A stretch of DNA of 64,000 nucleotides from Bog-473 sp963788125 (GCA_963788125.1 CAWBFN010000001.1:1240001-1304000); one strand, 5' to 3'. Counted from the stretch's first letter, positions 33,385-43,278 are shown. The notes: generated by a model from the sequence alone, not told the origin. Numbers and translations are program-made.

Positions 33385-34408
33385 CACCCCCGATGCCTCG
33401 ATGGCTGAGCACGCGGGCCAGGTTGACGCCCACATCGCCGAGGATGCCCGACGACAGCAGCGCACGTCGGAGGTAGACATGCGCCAGGCACTCCCACGTG
33501 TTCCCGATGCCCCCGTGCACCTGAATCACCGTCTCGCAGACGTCGCGCGCCGCGCGGGCGCTGTACGCCTTGGCCGCCGCAGCTGCCGCCAGCGCCTCAC
33601 CCGGGGCACGCGCGTCCACCGCCCACGCTGCGTGCAGGGTGGCGCTGCGGGCTCCCTCCGTCAGCACCAAGGCGTCCGCCAGCATGTGCTGAACGGCCTG
33701 GAAGGAACCGATGGACGCGTCATACTGTCGGCGTTGTGTGGCATAGGTCCGTCCCAATTCCACGGCGCCGCGCATGGTCCCGACCAGATCGGCACACGTC
33801 AACGAGAGGCCAAGCGCTGTCCAGCGAGTGAGATCGTCGGGCCCAAGAGTCCGGACCGCCGCCTCGACGGGGGCGACGGCCAGCGGCGGACCGAGCATCG
33901 CTGACGGACGGGTGAGATCCAGCCCCGCCCCGGCGGAGTGCAGGTCGGTCTGAGCCAGGACGTGGCCTTCTGCACCAGGCACGAGGAGAAGCGCCCGGGA
34001 CGAGCCCTGCACGTCAATCGCCACGGCCGGCTGCCGGTCACCACTGACGCTGCACGCCAACGACGAGAGGTCGACCGCCAGTGCGACGGTCTCGACGGTC
34101 GGGCTCGGCGGAGCGCCGGCCAATCTCCGGAGCTCAGCGGCCAGAGTCGGTCCGAGGAAGGAGACGTCACCAAGTCCCCTGCCGAGCTCCTCGGCGACGA
34201 TCATGGTTTCCACGCCGGATGCCAGGGGAGCGCCATCCTCCATCTCCACCCGTAACTCGCGCCACCCCGAGGCGGCGACTGCAGCGTCGAGCTTGGACGC
34301 CCTCTCTTGGTCGTCGAGCTGGCCGACGGCCTGTGGACCAAGCCGGTCGACGACCTGGGCTGCGGAGTCGCGTAGGGCCTGCTGCTCGGGCGATGGGCGG
34401 ACGTCCAT
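33368..34408 (-). CDS. Acyl-CoA dehydrogenase, short form
   Basis: 346 residues. MDVRPSPEQQALRDSAAQVV, then a weakly conserved middle, then VQVHGGIGNTWECLAHVYLRR. This short class, with QVHGGIG and lacking the C-terminal YEGT/GGT segment, typically pairs with a longer dehydrogenase to form an alpha2beta2 enzyme, as known for FadE28-FadE29 and ChsE4-ChsE5 of mycobacterial steroid degradation. ATG 34408 shares one base with the ligase stop (TGATG), so the genes are translationally coupled. It overlaps the next dehydrogenase gene by 17 nt. Confidence 0.87.
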   Translation of the reverse strand: MDVRPSPEQQALRDSAAQVVDRLGPQAVGQLDDQERASKLDAAVAASGWRELRVEMEDGAPLASGVETMIVAEELGRGLGDVSFLGPTLAAELRRLAGAPPSPTVETVALAVDLSSLACSVSGDRQPAVAIDVQGSSRALLLVPGAEGHVLAQTDLHSAGAGLDLTRPSAMLGPPLAVAPVEAAVRTLGPDDLTRWTALGLSLTCADLVGTMRGAVELGRTYATQRRQYDASIGSFQAVQHMLADALVLTEGARSATLHAAWAVDARAPGEALAAAAAAKAYSARAARDVCETVIQVHGGIGNTWECLAHVYLRRALLSSGILGDVGVNLARVLSHRGIGGDDGLR

Positions 34409-35934
34409 CAACTGGCCTTCTGCGCGGCAAGGTGTGACGCCGTCCACTCGTCGCGGAGCGTCCGGCGCAGCACCTTGCCGGATGGCAGACGTGGGATCTC
34501 GTCGACGACCACCACATGGTGCAGGCGTTTGTAGGTCGCCAGCGAGTCGGCGACCAGCTGCTGAAGTTCGCCTTCGGCAACGGGGTGGTTCGGGTCGAGC
34601 TTCACGGCGGCCACGGGCACTTCGCCGGCTCGATCGTCGGCGACGCCGAACACGGCACAGTCGAGAACGCCGGGATGACCGTGGAGCACCCCCTCCAGCT
34701 CTGCCGGGGCCACCTGGAAGCCGTTCACCTTGATCATCTCCTTCGACCGGTCGGTCAGGTGGACCCAGCCCTCCGACTCGAGCCACCCTACATCGCCCGT
34801 GCGATACCACCCGTCGACGAACGCGTCCGCCGTGGCCTCGTCGGGCAGGTAGCCGGCCATGACCGACGGGCTGAGGACCTGGATCTCACCGATGTCCGTT
34901 CCGGTCACGACCTCCCCGGAGTCAAGGTCTGCGATCCGCAGCGTGACACCCCGGGGTGGCAATCCCGCCGAGTCGAGGCGCCACAGGTCAGGGCGTTCAA
35001 CCGGGTTGACGGCGATCACCGGTACCTCGCTGGCGCCGTAGCCCGCAAGCCACCTCACCCCCGTGCGTTCGGTCACGACCTCGGCGACGCTCTCGCTCAC
35101 GGGTGTCGCTCCCCACATGATGTAGCGGAGCGAGGAAAGGTCGTACTCCTCGAGGCGAGGGTGGTTGGCCATGGCCAGCGCGATGGGTGCGACCGCCATC
35201 TCGAGCGTCATCCGTTCGCTCGCGATGCGACGGAGGACCTCGTCGAGGTCGAATCTCTTGTGCAGACGGACGGTCGCTCCCGACGACGTTGCCGCCAGCA
35301 GGTTGAGCAAGCCGAGGATGTGCGACGGAGGCGTCGTCACCTGGAACCGGTCCGTGTGACCGAGGCCGAGCACCGTGCACCAGTCCACCGTCGCGTGGCC
35401 GATCGACTGATGGGTGTGGCGCACCGCCTTGGGGAGGCCGGTCGTGCCCGAACTGAAGACCAGGACCGCGTCGGTCAGGCCGTGGGCCCTGTCCAGCGGC
35501 AGCCGGGCCCGGCTGTAGGCGTAGGGGTCCTTCGAGCGATCGTCGAGATCCGTGACGTTCTCCCCGTCGAGAGCCCCGGCGAGCAACGGGGCGGCATCGC
35601 CGTCGGCGACGGCGTGGACCGGTCCGGTCAGGTCGATGGCATGGCCGACCTCAGCAGCCTTCCACGCCGGGCTCACCAGTACGGCTGCCGCTCCAATTTT
35701 GCTGATCCCATAGACCGCGATGACGAACTCCACACGGTTGGCCATCATGACGGCCACCCGATCACCGGGCCCGACATCCTGTGCCAACAGGTGGCGCGCG
35801 AACGCGTTGCTCAGCTCATTGAGGTCGCGGAACGACCAGCGATCGTCGCCGGCCCGAATGGCATCGTGCTCTCCATACCGGTCCGCGGTCCGCTCGAGCC
35901 GTTCGTGCATGAGGACCGCTGGCATCGGAAACAT
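34408..35934 (-). CDS. AMP-binding acyl-CoA ligase
   Basis: 508 residues of the ANL superfamily. Motifs: phosphate loop VFSSGTTGLPKAV, GYGASE, WYRTGDVG, hinge DRSKEMIKVNGFQV and the adenylation lysine in LPSGKVLRRTL. It activates a carboxylic acid to acyl-AMP and acyl-CoA in the cytosol. ATG 35934 begins the operon with the two dehydrogenases; an AT-rich 77 nt promoter region separates it from the divergent dehydrogenase at 36012. Substrate class (aryl, cyclohexyl or branched acid) cannot be fixed from the sequence. Confidence 0.92.
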   Translation of the reverse strand: MFPMPAVLMHERLERTADRYGEHDAIRAGDDRWSFRDLNELSNAFARHLLAQDVGPGDRVAVMMANRVEFVIAVYGISKIGAAAVLVSPAWKAAEVGHAIDLTGPVHAVADGDAAPLLAGALDGENVTDLDDRSKDPYAYSRARLPLDRAHGLTDAVLVFSSGTTGLPKAVRHTHQSIGHATVDWCTVLGLGHTDRFQVTTPPSHILGLLNLLAATSSGATVRLHKRFDLDEVLRRIASERMTLEMAVAPIALAMANHPRLEEYDLSSLRYIMWGATPVSESVAEVVTERTGVRWLAGYGASEVPVIAVNPVERPDLWRLDSAGLPPRGVTLRIADLDSGEVVTGTDIGEIQVLSPSVMAGYLPDEATADAFVDGWYRTGDVGWLESEGWVHLTDRSKEMIKVNGFQVAPAELEGVLHGHPGVLDCAVFGVADDRAGEVPVAAVKLDPNHPVAEGELQQLVADSLATYKRLHHVVVVDEIPRLPSGKVLRRTLRDEWTASHLAAQKAS

Positions 35935-36011
35935 TATTCTCTTTTATGAGATCGAGCGTCAACAACAGACAGATGTAGACTTCTCCTCATGCAGATCCAC
36001 TTCGCCCTCCG

Positions 36012-37169
36012 ATGACGGCCGACGACAAGAGCGAGCAGGACGAGGTACGTCGCGAGATCATCGAGACCGTCCGCCGGTTCGTCGCTCGCGAGGTGGTACC
36101 GGTCGCATCCCAGCTGGAGCGCGAAGACCGCTTCCCGGCCGACATCGTCGAGCAGATGCGCGAGCTGGGCCTGTTCGGTGTCACGATTCCCGAAGCCTAC
36201 GGCGGGTTGGGCCTCGACCTGTTGACCTATATCGGCGTCATCGAAGAGCTGGCCTACGGGTGGATGAGCCTGACCGGCATTGTCAACACGCACACCATGG
36301 TCGCGACTTTGCTCCTTCACCACGGAAACGAGGAACAGAAGGAACGGTGGTTGCCCCTGCTCGCGGCCGGGGAGCGGCGTGGCGCACTGTCTCTGTCCGA
36401 GCCGGATGCCGGCAGTGACACCCGCAATATCGCCTGCCGCGCGCAACGCGACGGGGAGGAGTACGTCCTCAACGGCACCAAGGCGTGGGTCACCAACGGC
36501 GAACGTGCCGGGTTAGTCGCCTTGGCCGCGCGGACCGAGGAGGGCATCTCGGCCTTCATCGTGGAAAAAGAGCCTGGGCCGCGATTCGAGGGGATCTCCA
36601 TCAGCAAGCATGTGGGGAAGCTCGGCTATAAGGGTGTGGAGACCGTCGAGATGGCCTACACCGACCACCGCGTGCCTGTCGCCAACCTCATCGGCGAGCC
36701 GGGACGGGGCCTCGCACAGATCCTTAGCGTGCTCGAGCTTGGCCGGATCAACATCGCCTCTCGGGCCGTGGGCGTGGCCCGCGCCGCGTTCGACGCCGCC
36801 CTCACCTACGCCCAGCAACGAGTCACGTTTGGCAAGCCCATTGCCGAGCACCAGGCCATTCAGCTAAAGCTCGCCGACATGGCGACCCGCCTTGAGGCGG
36901 CGCGCTTGTTGACGCGCAACGCAGCGGAGCGGAAGATGGCCGGTCTACGTTGCGACGTGGAAGCCGGCATGGCCAAGCTCTTTGCGAGCGAGACGGCTCT
37001 GGAGCTTGCCACCGAGGCGATGCGGATCCACGGCGGCATCGGGTACACCACCGATCTTCCCGTGGAGCGCTACTACCGCGACGCCCCGCTCATGGTGATA
37101 GGGGAAGGGACCAACGAGATTCAGAGGCTGGTGATCGCGCGGGGTCTCCTGGCCCGCGCCCGGCACTAG
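36012..37169 (+). CDS. Acyl-CoA dehydrogenase, classical type
   Basis: 385 residues, canonical homotetrameric ACAD: GLFGVTIPEAYGGLGLD, ALSLSEPDAGSDTRNIACRA, TKAWVTNGE, FGKPIAEHQAIQLKLADMA, MRIHGGIGYTTDLPVERYYRD, and the catalytic Glu in GEGTNEIQR. It oxidises an acyl-CoA to the 2-enoyl-CoA and passes electrons to ETF. ATG 36012 has no Shine-Dalgarno; an 8-codon frame from 35989 overlaps it by ATGA. Its TAG stop is shared with that of the convergent CoA-transferase in one CTAG palindrome. Confidence 0.93.
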   Translation: MTADDKSEQDEVRREIIETVRRFVAREVVPVASQLEREDRFPADIVEQMRELGLFGVTIPEAYGGLGLDLLTYIGVIEELAYGWMSLTGIVNTHTMVATLLLHHGNEEQKERWLPLLAAGERRGALSLSEPDAGSDTRNIACRAQRDGEEYVLNGTKAWVTNGERAGLVALAARTEEGISAFIVEKEPGPRFEGISISKHVGKLGYKGVETVEMAYTDHRVPVANLIGEPGRGLAQILSVLELGRINIASRAVGVARAAFDAALTYAQQRVTFGKPIAEHQAIQLKLADMATRLEAARLLTRNAAERKMAGLRCDVEAGMAKLFASETALELATEAMRIHGGIGYTTDLPVERYYRDAPLMVIGEGTNEIQRLVIARGLLARARH

Positions 37170-38384
37170 GGACGCGCCGACCGAGGGTCATCGGCATCGC
37201 CGGCGAGCTCGCCGAGCACCTCGTCGTTGTGCTGGCCGAGCGCCGGGACCGGCGCACGGCGGGTGCCGGCAAGATCGGAAAAGCTCACCGGCCCGTTCAC
37301 GGAACGCTGCGCGCTGTTCGCGCCCCCACCGTCGATCTCCACGATGCCATCGTTGACCAACAGCTGCGGATCGTCGACGACCTCTGCCGGCGTCTGCGCC
37401 GGCGCCCACCAGACTCCCTCGCGGTCGAACCGCTCCGCCCACTCCGCCAGCGGTCGTTCGGCCACGATCTCGTCCAAAATGGCGATGACCTCTATTCGGT
37501 GGCGGCGAATGGCGGAGGCGTCGGCGAAGCGGGGGTCTTCGAGGAGATCAGGACGACCCAGGGCGCGACAGACCGCGCCAATATGTCGACCCGCTTCGAG
37601 GCCGGTGAAGAAGAACCAGCGTCCGTCGGCCGCGCGGTACGGATTCATGAGGGGGGCCTGATTCCGGTGCCTCGATTCGGCCCGAGCGACCTTGCCGAGC
37701 GTCATCTGCAGCCCCAGGTCCCACCCGAGGATGTAGGTGCCGGTTCGAAGGAGCGACACCTCGACGACCTGGCCCCGGCCGGTCTCGCGCTGCTCCAGCA
37801 CGGCCCCGAGGAGGCCGGCCAGCGCCGCCAGACCGGTGATGTGGTCACCGATTCCCCCTCGGGCATTCAGTGGATTGCCTTCCTGGTCGGCCATCTGCAT
37901 CGACAGTCCTGACCGTGCCCAGAAGGCACCGATGTCGTAGGTGGGCCGGTTGCGCTCCTCGCCGCGCAGCCCGTAGCCACTGATGCTGCAGTACACGAGT
38001 CGAGGATGGCGCGGCGACGGTGGCTGCGGGCTCCAGGTCGAAGGCGTCCAGGGCGTCCGGCCGGAGATTGCTGATGAAAACGTCGGCAGTGGCGAGGAGG
38101 TCCTCGAAGTGCTTTCGGTCAGCCGGCTCGCGCAGGTTGAGCGAGACGCTGCGCTTCCCTCGGTTCTCGAGCGCGAAGGCCGGGTTGGGCATGTCGCTGC
38201 CGATGCCGAGTGATCCAAACACGTTCCGCATGGGGTCGCCGGCCGGCGCTTCGACCTTGATCACGTCCGCGCCCCAATCCGCCAGCAGTCCGGCCGCCGC
38301 CGGAGCGGCGACCCAGACACCCAGCTCGACCACGCGCAGGTTGGCGAGGGCCGACAGCCCCCCACGCCCGACGTCGGGGGTCAC
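37166..38384 (-). pseudogene. CaiB/BaiF-type CoA-transferase, frameshifted
   Basis: Two overlapping frames form one family III CoA-transferase of about 405 residues. The N-terminal frame (GTG 38384) reads LRVVELGVWVAAPAAAGLLA, KVEAPAGDPMRN and VFISNLRPDALDAFDLEP, then runs out of homology. From about 38012 another frame continues RHPRLVYCSISGYGLRGEE to the stop at 37166. The break lies in a GC run near 38005-38018; one base too many or two missing explains it. Where the nucleophilic Asp is usual, the protein has Glu (GQVVEVSLLRTG). The GTG overlaps the ligase stop by 4 bp (GTGA), so it was coupled to the acyl-CoA ligase. Real decay or a sequencing indel cannot be told apart here. Confidence 0.8.
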
Positions 38385-39979
38385 GGTGCCACGCCTGAAC
38401 GACCGCGACCAGCCTGCTCCCTCAGCGCGTCCTTCACCACCTTCCCGGCTGCATTGAGGGGCAGTTCGTCCACGATCTCCACGACCCTGGGGACCTTGTA
38501 GTTCGCCATCTGGTCACGACACCACTGGATGATCTCGGGGCCCGAGCCGGTTCCCGATCCGGTGACGACGAACGCCATACCGACCTCACCGAGACGCTCA
38601 TCGGGAACTCCGATCACGGCCGCCTGCCGGATGTCGGGATGGCGGAGGAGGACATTCTCGATCTCGGCGGGATACGCGTTGAATCCGCCCACGATGAACA
38701 TGTCCTTGATGCGCCCGACAATCCGGAGGTAGCCGGCATCGTCGAGCACTCCGATGTCACCCGTTCGCAACCACCCATCGGGCGAGAGCGCGTACTGCGT
38801 CGCCTCGGGGTCGTCAAGGTAGCCCTTCATGACGCTGCCCCCACGGATGAGGAGCTCGCCCGCCTCACCGGTGGCGACGTCCACGCCGTGCTCGTCGACG
38901 ATCCGGAGCTCGAAACCGGGACGCGCCCGACCGACCGTGGTCGCGATGGTCTCGACGGCATCCCCGGGAGAGGTCCCTGCGGCGGTGCCCCCTTCGGTGA
39001 GCCCGTAGCCGGCGATGACGACGGAGAAGGGAAGTTCGTCGAAGACGCGGCGAATGAGCTCCACCGGGATGTCGGCGGCACCGGTCACCGCCACGCGCAG
39101 GCTTGTCAATTGGTGGCTGCCCCGTGCGGGATGGTCCAGTATCGCCTGATAGATCGTCGGCGGCCCGGGGAGGACGGTCACCCGATCACGATCGATACGG
39201 GCGAGCACTCGATCGACGTCAAACACGGCTTGAGGAAGCATGGTCGCCCCGCCCGCCACGCAGGCGAGGATGCCACCCTTGAACCCGAACATGTGGAAGT
39301 AGGGATTGACCATCAGGTAGCGGTCGTCCGCGCTGAGCCCCGTCATGCGCACCCAATCGGTCGCGGTGCACAGTGTCCGTCCGTGGGTCATGACGACACC
39401 CTTCGGTGTCCCGGTCGTCCCCGAGGTGAAGAGGATGTCCGAGGGGTCCTCCGGGCCCAGTGTGGCAGACCGCTCGTCGACACGTCTGCGGTCGGCATCG
39501 GTGGCCCGTCCTATGAATGCATCCCAGGATTCGGCCCCTGCCGACACCGGGCCGCTGGCCACGACGACTGTCGTCAGATCGGGAAGCTCCACCCCGGTGG
39601 AGCGCAGCATCTCGACGTAGTCGGTGTCGAGGAAGTCGGTGACGGTCACCAGGGCGCGAGCGCGACTCCGCGCCAGGATCTCGGCGGCCTCTCCGCCTTT
39701 GAAGCGCGTGTTGATGGGAACGAGGACGGCTCCGGCCTGAAAGAGCCCGAGTAGGGCCACCACCCACTGGGCACTGTTGAAGGCCCAGAGGGCGACCCGA
39801 TCACCTGGTTCGATGCCTGAGGCCACAAGAGCCGCACCGAACGAACGGGCCGCTTGGTGAAGCTCGGCATACGAGAACCGTCGCTCGCCGTCGTCGACGG
39901 CGAGGTGATCACCAAACCGCTGGGCGGAGGCCGCGATCATCGCCGGGATGCTCCTCCACTCGCCGCCGGTCTCGCTCAT
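38381..39979 (-). CDS. AMP-binding acyl-CoA ligase (FadD-like)
   Basis: 532 residues: FTSGTTGTPKGVVMTHG, GYGLTEGGTAAG, GWLRTGDIGVLDDAGYL, GRIKDMFIVGGFNAYPAE, and the lysine in LNAAGKVVKDAL. Similar to mycobacterial FadD3/FadD17-like ligases for ring-derived or short propanoate-type acids; this subclass guess is weak. ATG 39979; the frame to 40264 upstream is antisense to the SDR gene and not coding. First gene of a two-gene unit with the frameshifted CoA-transferase. Confidence 0.92.
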   Translation of the reverse strand: MSETGGEWRSIPAMIAASAQRFGDHLAVDDGERRFSYAELHQAARSFGAALVASGIEPGDRVALWAFNSAQWVVALLGLFQAGAVLVPINTRFKGGEAAEILARSRARALVTVTDFLDTDYVEMLRSTGVELPDLTTVVVASGPVSAGAESWDAFIGRATDADRRRVDERSATLGPEDPSDILFTSGTTGTPKGVVMTHGRTLCTATDWVRMTGLSADDRYLMVNPYFHMFGFKGGILACVAGGATMLPQAVFDVDRVLARIDRDRVTVLPGPPTIYQAILDHPARGSHQLTSLRVAVTGAADIPVELIRRVFDELPFSVVIAGYGLTEGGTAAGTSPGDAVETIATTVGRARPGFELRIVDEHGVDVATGEAGELLIRGGSVMKGYLDDPEATQYALSPDGWLRTGDIGVLDDAGYLRIVGRIKDMFIVGGFNAYPAEIENVLLRHPDIRQAAVIGVPDERLGEVGMAFVVTGSGTGSGPEIIQWCRDQMANYKVPRVVEIVDELPLNAAGKVVKDALREQAGRGRSGVAP

Positions 39980-40162
39980 GGAGCCGCTACGCCGGCACCG
40001 TTCGACATGCCTTCTGTCCCTTTCCCGCGCCTCCACGAATGAGAGGCGCCGTCCGAGTATAGGAGAGTACTGTTCCTGCGGCCGACCCCCTCGAGCTCCG
40101 CCAGGCCGTAGCCAAGGGTGTGCGACGCTTGTGCCGAAACCCCACGGATGGAGGTCGATTCC

Positions 40163-40909
40163 ATGAAAACAGTCGTCGTCGGGGCCTCGAGCGGCCTCGG
40201 CCGAACCATCGCGATAGGACTGGGCCAGAGAGGCGCGACCGTCGCGCTGCTGGCGAGGCGGCACGACCGACTGGTCGACGCGGCCAAGGAGGCGGGACCG
40301 GGATCACTGGCGATAGCGTGCGACGTCACAGATGCGTCCTCGTGCCGAGCGGCGATCGGAGAAGCGGCCCGCGGACTCGGTGGGATCGACGCCTTCGTGT
40401 ACACGCCCGGCGTGGGAACCCTCGGCCGTCTGATCGACCTCGACGCCGAGACGTGGCGCCGGACATTCGACACCAACGTCATCGGGGCGGCGCTGGCGAC
40501 CGCCGCGGCCGTCCCGTTTCTCACCGAGTCGAGCGGCGTCGCGGTGTACCTCTCGTCCGTGGCCGGGTCGTTGACCCCTCCGTGGCCCGGTCTCGGGGCG
40601 TACGCCACGAGCAAGGCGGCGCTCGACACCCTGGTGCAGGCCTGGCAGGTCGAACACCCGGGGATCGGCTTCACTCGAGTGGTCGTGGGCGACTGTGCCG
40701 GGGGCGAGGGGGCCTCCGCCACGGAGTTCTCCGCAGGTTGGGACATGGAGCTGGCCGCCGAGCTCTTTCCCGTCTGGCAGGCGAGCAACCTCCTCGCCGG
40801 CTCCCTCATGGAAGTGGACGAGCTGGTGCGCGTCATCGACACCGTCCTGCGTTGCGGTGCCAGCGCCAGCATCCCCACCGTGGCGGTGACACCTCGCCGC
40901 CCGGGTTGA
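40163..40909 (+). CDS. SDR-family oxidoreductase
   Basis: 248 residues: GASSGLGRTIAIG near the N-terminus, ACDVTDASS, the SVAG motif (VYLSSVAGS) and the catalytic Tyr-x3-Lys in YATSKAALD. ATG 40163 has GGAGGT 8 nt upstream, which decides the start over ATG 40148 and the frame from 40118. NAD(P)-dependent alcohol dehydrogenase or ketoreductase, substrate unknown. Divergent from the ligase gene, convergent to a CoA-transferase. Confidence 0.88.
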   Translation: MKTVVVGASSGLGRTIAIGLGQRGATVALLARRHDRLVDAAKEAGPGSLAIACDVTDASSCRAAIGEAARGLGGIDAFVYTPGVGTLGRLIDLDAETWRRTFDTNVIGAALATAAAVPFLTESSGVAVYLSSVAGSLTPPWPGLGAYATSKAALDTLVQAWQVEHPGIGFTRVVVGDCAGGEGASATEFSAGWDMELAAELFPVWQASNLLAGSLMEVDELVRVIDTVLRCGASASIPTVAVTPRRPG

Positions 40910-40942
40910 GGCGCGCTCCCGGCCAGTCGGTGCCGGCGGTGC

Positions 40943-42160
40943 TCAGGCGACGATGCCGCGAACCTTGAGGTCGACGATCTCGTCCTGCCCCAGTCCGATG
41001 CCGGCAAGGATGGTATCACCGTGCTCATTGAACTCGGGAGCTCGCGTCGGGACGGCGGCCTCCTCGTCGAACTGGACGGGTGCCGCGACGAGCCGGAACG
41101 GCGTCCCCGTCGCGGTGTGGCACTCCTGCACGTAGCCGTTGGCGAGGGCCTGAGGGTCGGACGCCGCCTCGAGCGTGTCCTGCACGACCGCCCACTGTCC
41201 GGTGAATGTGGCCAACCGCGCGCGCCACTCGTCGAGCGGCGCCGAGGCGAACACCTCTGTCAGGATCTCCACCGCGGTCGCGGTGTTCGCCGTGAGCGAC
41301 TCGAAGTCCGCGAAGCGGGGATCCGTCGCCAGCTCCGGACGACCGACGGCCTGGCAGAGGAGGGGCCAGTACTTGCCCGCCTGAAGGCAGGTGAACGCCA
41401 AGAGATGACCATCCTTTGTCTCGTAGTTGCGCGAGATCGGGTTCGACGTGAGGCGTTCCGCCGGCGGGGGGGCCATGGGGATCCCCAGTGCGAGCGACAG
41501 CGCAACGGCCTGTCCCATGGCCCACAGGCCCGTGCCGAACAGCGACACGTCCACAGTCGAAGCCTCTCCGGTCCTCTCGCGGTAAAACAGCGCTCCAAGG
41601 ATCCCGCCCGCGATGGTCATTGCTCCGATGGAGTCCCCGAACCCCGGACCGGGGGGGACCGGGATGAGGTCGTACTCGGGACGCTTCGCCCCCATCGCTA
41701 CCCCGGCACGGGCCCAGAAAGCAAGAGAGTCGTACGAACCCTTGTCTGCATCCGGACCGCGCTCGCCCTGACCGGTGCCCCGCACGTAGATGATGCGGGG
41801 ACTGTGGGCGCGGATCTCCTCCACCCCGATCTTCAACTTCCGGCGGACCCCCGGGAGTTTGTTGGTGAGGAACACGTCGGAGGTCGCCGCCAGCTTGTAG
41901 AGAATCTCGAGACCATCCGGCGACGAGAGGTCGAGGGCCAGGCTCTGCTTCCCCCGGTTGGAGTGCTCCATGAGCGCGTGCACGTCGCCGGCCACCGCGG
42001 TGATACCCGTTGACGCGAGGCCGCGCATGGCATCGCCACGTTCGACGTGCTCGATCTTGATGACCTCGGCACCCCAATCAGCGAGAAGGGCCGACGCCGC
42101 CGGAACGAACGTGTGCTCGGCCACCTCAAGGATCCGCACGCCCCGCAGAATTGCCGTCAC
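40943..42160 (-). CDS. CaiB/BaiF-type CoA-transferase
   Basis: 405 residues: LRGVRILEVAEHTFVPAASA, GAEVIKIEHVERGDAMRG, NRGKQSLALDLSSPDG, and STVDVSLFGTGLWAMG with the expected nucleophilic Asp. GTG 42160 has GGGAGG about 8 nt upstream and is preferred over the open frame to 42259. Transfers CoA between carboxylic acids or racemises a 2-methylacyl-CoA. The TetR regulator gene lies upstream on the same strand with a 218 nt gap, so it may be part of that regulon. Substrate not known. Confidence 0.9.
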   Translation of the reverse strand: MTAILRGVRILEVAEHTFVPAASALLADWGAEVIKIEHVERGDAMRGLASTGITAVAGDVHALMEHSNRGKQSLALDLSSPDGLEILYKLAATSDVFLTNKLPGVRRKLKIGVEEIRAHSPRIIYVRGTGQGERGPDADKGSYDSLAFWARAGVAMGAKRPEYDLIPVPPGPGFGDSIGAMTIAGGILGALFYRERTGEASTVDVSLFGTGLWAMGQAVALSLALGIPMAPPPAERLTSNPISRNYETKDGHLLAFTCLQAGKYWPLLCQAVGRPELATDPRFADFESLTANTATAVEILTEVFASAPLDEWRARLATFTGQWAVVQDTLEAASDPQALANGYVQECHTATGTPFRLVAAPVQFDEEAAVPTRAPEFNEHGDTILAGIGLGQDEIVDLKVRGIVA

Positions 42161-42378
42161 ACCAAACCTCCCAGATCTCCGTCCGGCAGGGCACAGCACC
42201 ACCGCGGCCCCCCGAAAAATTGCATCGGACCAGCGGATCAGGCTCACGGAGTCGGGCACGCTGGTGAAGCCGGCTCACTCTAGCTTCGCGAGACTGACAT
42301 TCTCAAGTTCGAGCACAGCCCTTTACGCCCACCTGCGCCGGTACCCGAGGACGGAACCGAGGTGACGATCCGGCGGCG

Positions 42379-43089
42379 CTAGAAGGCGGAACGAGCCCCC
42401 AGACCGTGCAGGAGCAGGTCCCACAGCTCCTCCGCGGAGCCGTCGTCGGTGGGCCCAACGGACACGCCGGCAATCGTCGATGAGAACGTGTTGAACATGA
42501 TCGCTTCGAGAACCGCTCCGACGACGGGGCCGCGACGGAGTCCGCTCCGGACGGCCCCCGCCTCCGTGGCCTCCTCGAGGACCTCCTCGAACAGCGCCAC
42601 CAGGGGAGCGAAGACCCGTGCCGCCTCCTTGGGATGTGCGATCAGCAGCTGCTGCGCGAACTCCGCCATGAAGGGCGCTCGAGCTCTGCCATCCGCCTCG
42701 CCTTTCCCGTTCGGCCGGCAGATGCGGTAGTACTCCACGACGAAGCAGTGGAGGCGCTCGAACGCGTCGTCTTCCCGTGCGATCCGCTGGCGGAGATCCT
42801 CCGCCGTGCTGCGGACCGACTCCTCGAACAGGGCCAACAGGAGTTCGTGCTTGCCGCCGAAGTACTGGTAGAAGCTACGCAGGGACTGCCCGGATCGCTC
42901 CACCACGTCCTGGACCGTGAACTCCCGGCCGGAGCCCGAATTGAACAGTTCACTGGCGGCGTCGAGGAAACGTTGCACCCGACTCTCGGCCCGCAGACGA
43001 GCCGAATCGAGTGACCGCGCCACCGCGTGCTCCCGCCAACTGAGCCCGCCGACCTGGAGGGGGTCGGCCGCCAGTTCGTCCTTCTTCAC
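42379..43089 (-). CDS. TetR-family transcriptional regulator
   Basis: 236 residues. N-terminal HTH around residues 36-82 (RVQRFLDAASELFNSGSG; FTVQDVVERSGQSLRSFYQ; FGGKHELLLALF) and an alpha-helical ligand domain (RLHCFVVEYYRICRP; FAQQLLIAHPKEAARVF). GTG 43089 is preferred; the longer frame to 43278 is weak and runs into the promoter of the divergent reductase gene. Nearly the same domain sequence occurs in the broken TetR gene at 57819-58563, so the two are paralogues. Likely controls the divergent oxygenase reductase-dehydrogenase unit. Confidence 0.88.
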   Translation of the reverse strand: MKKDELAADPLQVGGLSWREHAVARSLDSARLRAESRVQRFLDAASELFNSGSGREFTVQDVVERSGQSLRSFYQYFGGKHELLLALFEESVRSTAEDLRQRIAREDDAFERLHCFVVEYYRICRPNGKGEADGRARAPFMAEFAQQLLIAHPKEAARVFAPLVALFEEVLEEATEAGAVRSGLRRGPVVGAVLEAIMFNTFSSTIAGVSVGPTDDGSAEELWDLLLHGLGARSAF

Positions 43090-43249
43090 TGCAGCAAGCG
43101 TACCCGAGAACGGAAGGCACACCGGGGGTGCCGATCTCTCTCGCGCTGTCTGCGTTGAGACGCCCTTGAGCAGGGTATTCTGGTGTAGGTTCGCCCGGAG
43201 AACGCCCCCCGGCTGCGACGTACAGCTGCATGGACGTGTGGCAACCCCG

Positions 43250-43278
43250 TTGCCGGTACAGGAGAACTCCGTTATCAT
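43250..43278 (+). promoter_or_regulatory. Sigma-70-like leaderless promoter of the reductase gene
   Basis: TTGCCG (43250-43255), 17 nt spacer, TATCAT (43273-43278); predicted start site at about 43285-43287, right at ATG 43287. The arrangement is the same as before the mutase genes. It lies in the region divergent to the TetR gene, which could repress it. Confidence 0.5.

Noticed and set aside
35989..36015. 8-codon frame (MQIHFALR) overlapping the dehydrogenase start at 36012 by ATGA
   Set aside because: No ribosome site of its own and too short to judge; the overlap alone can occur by chance.
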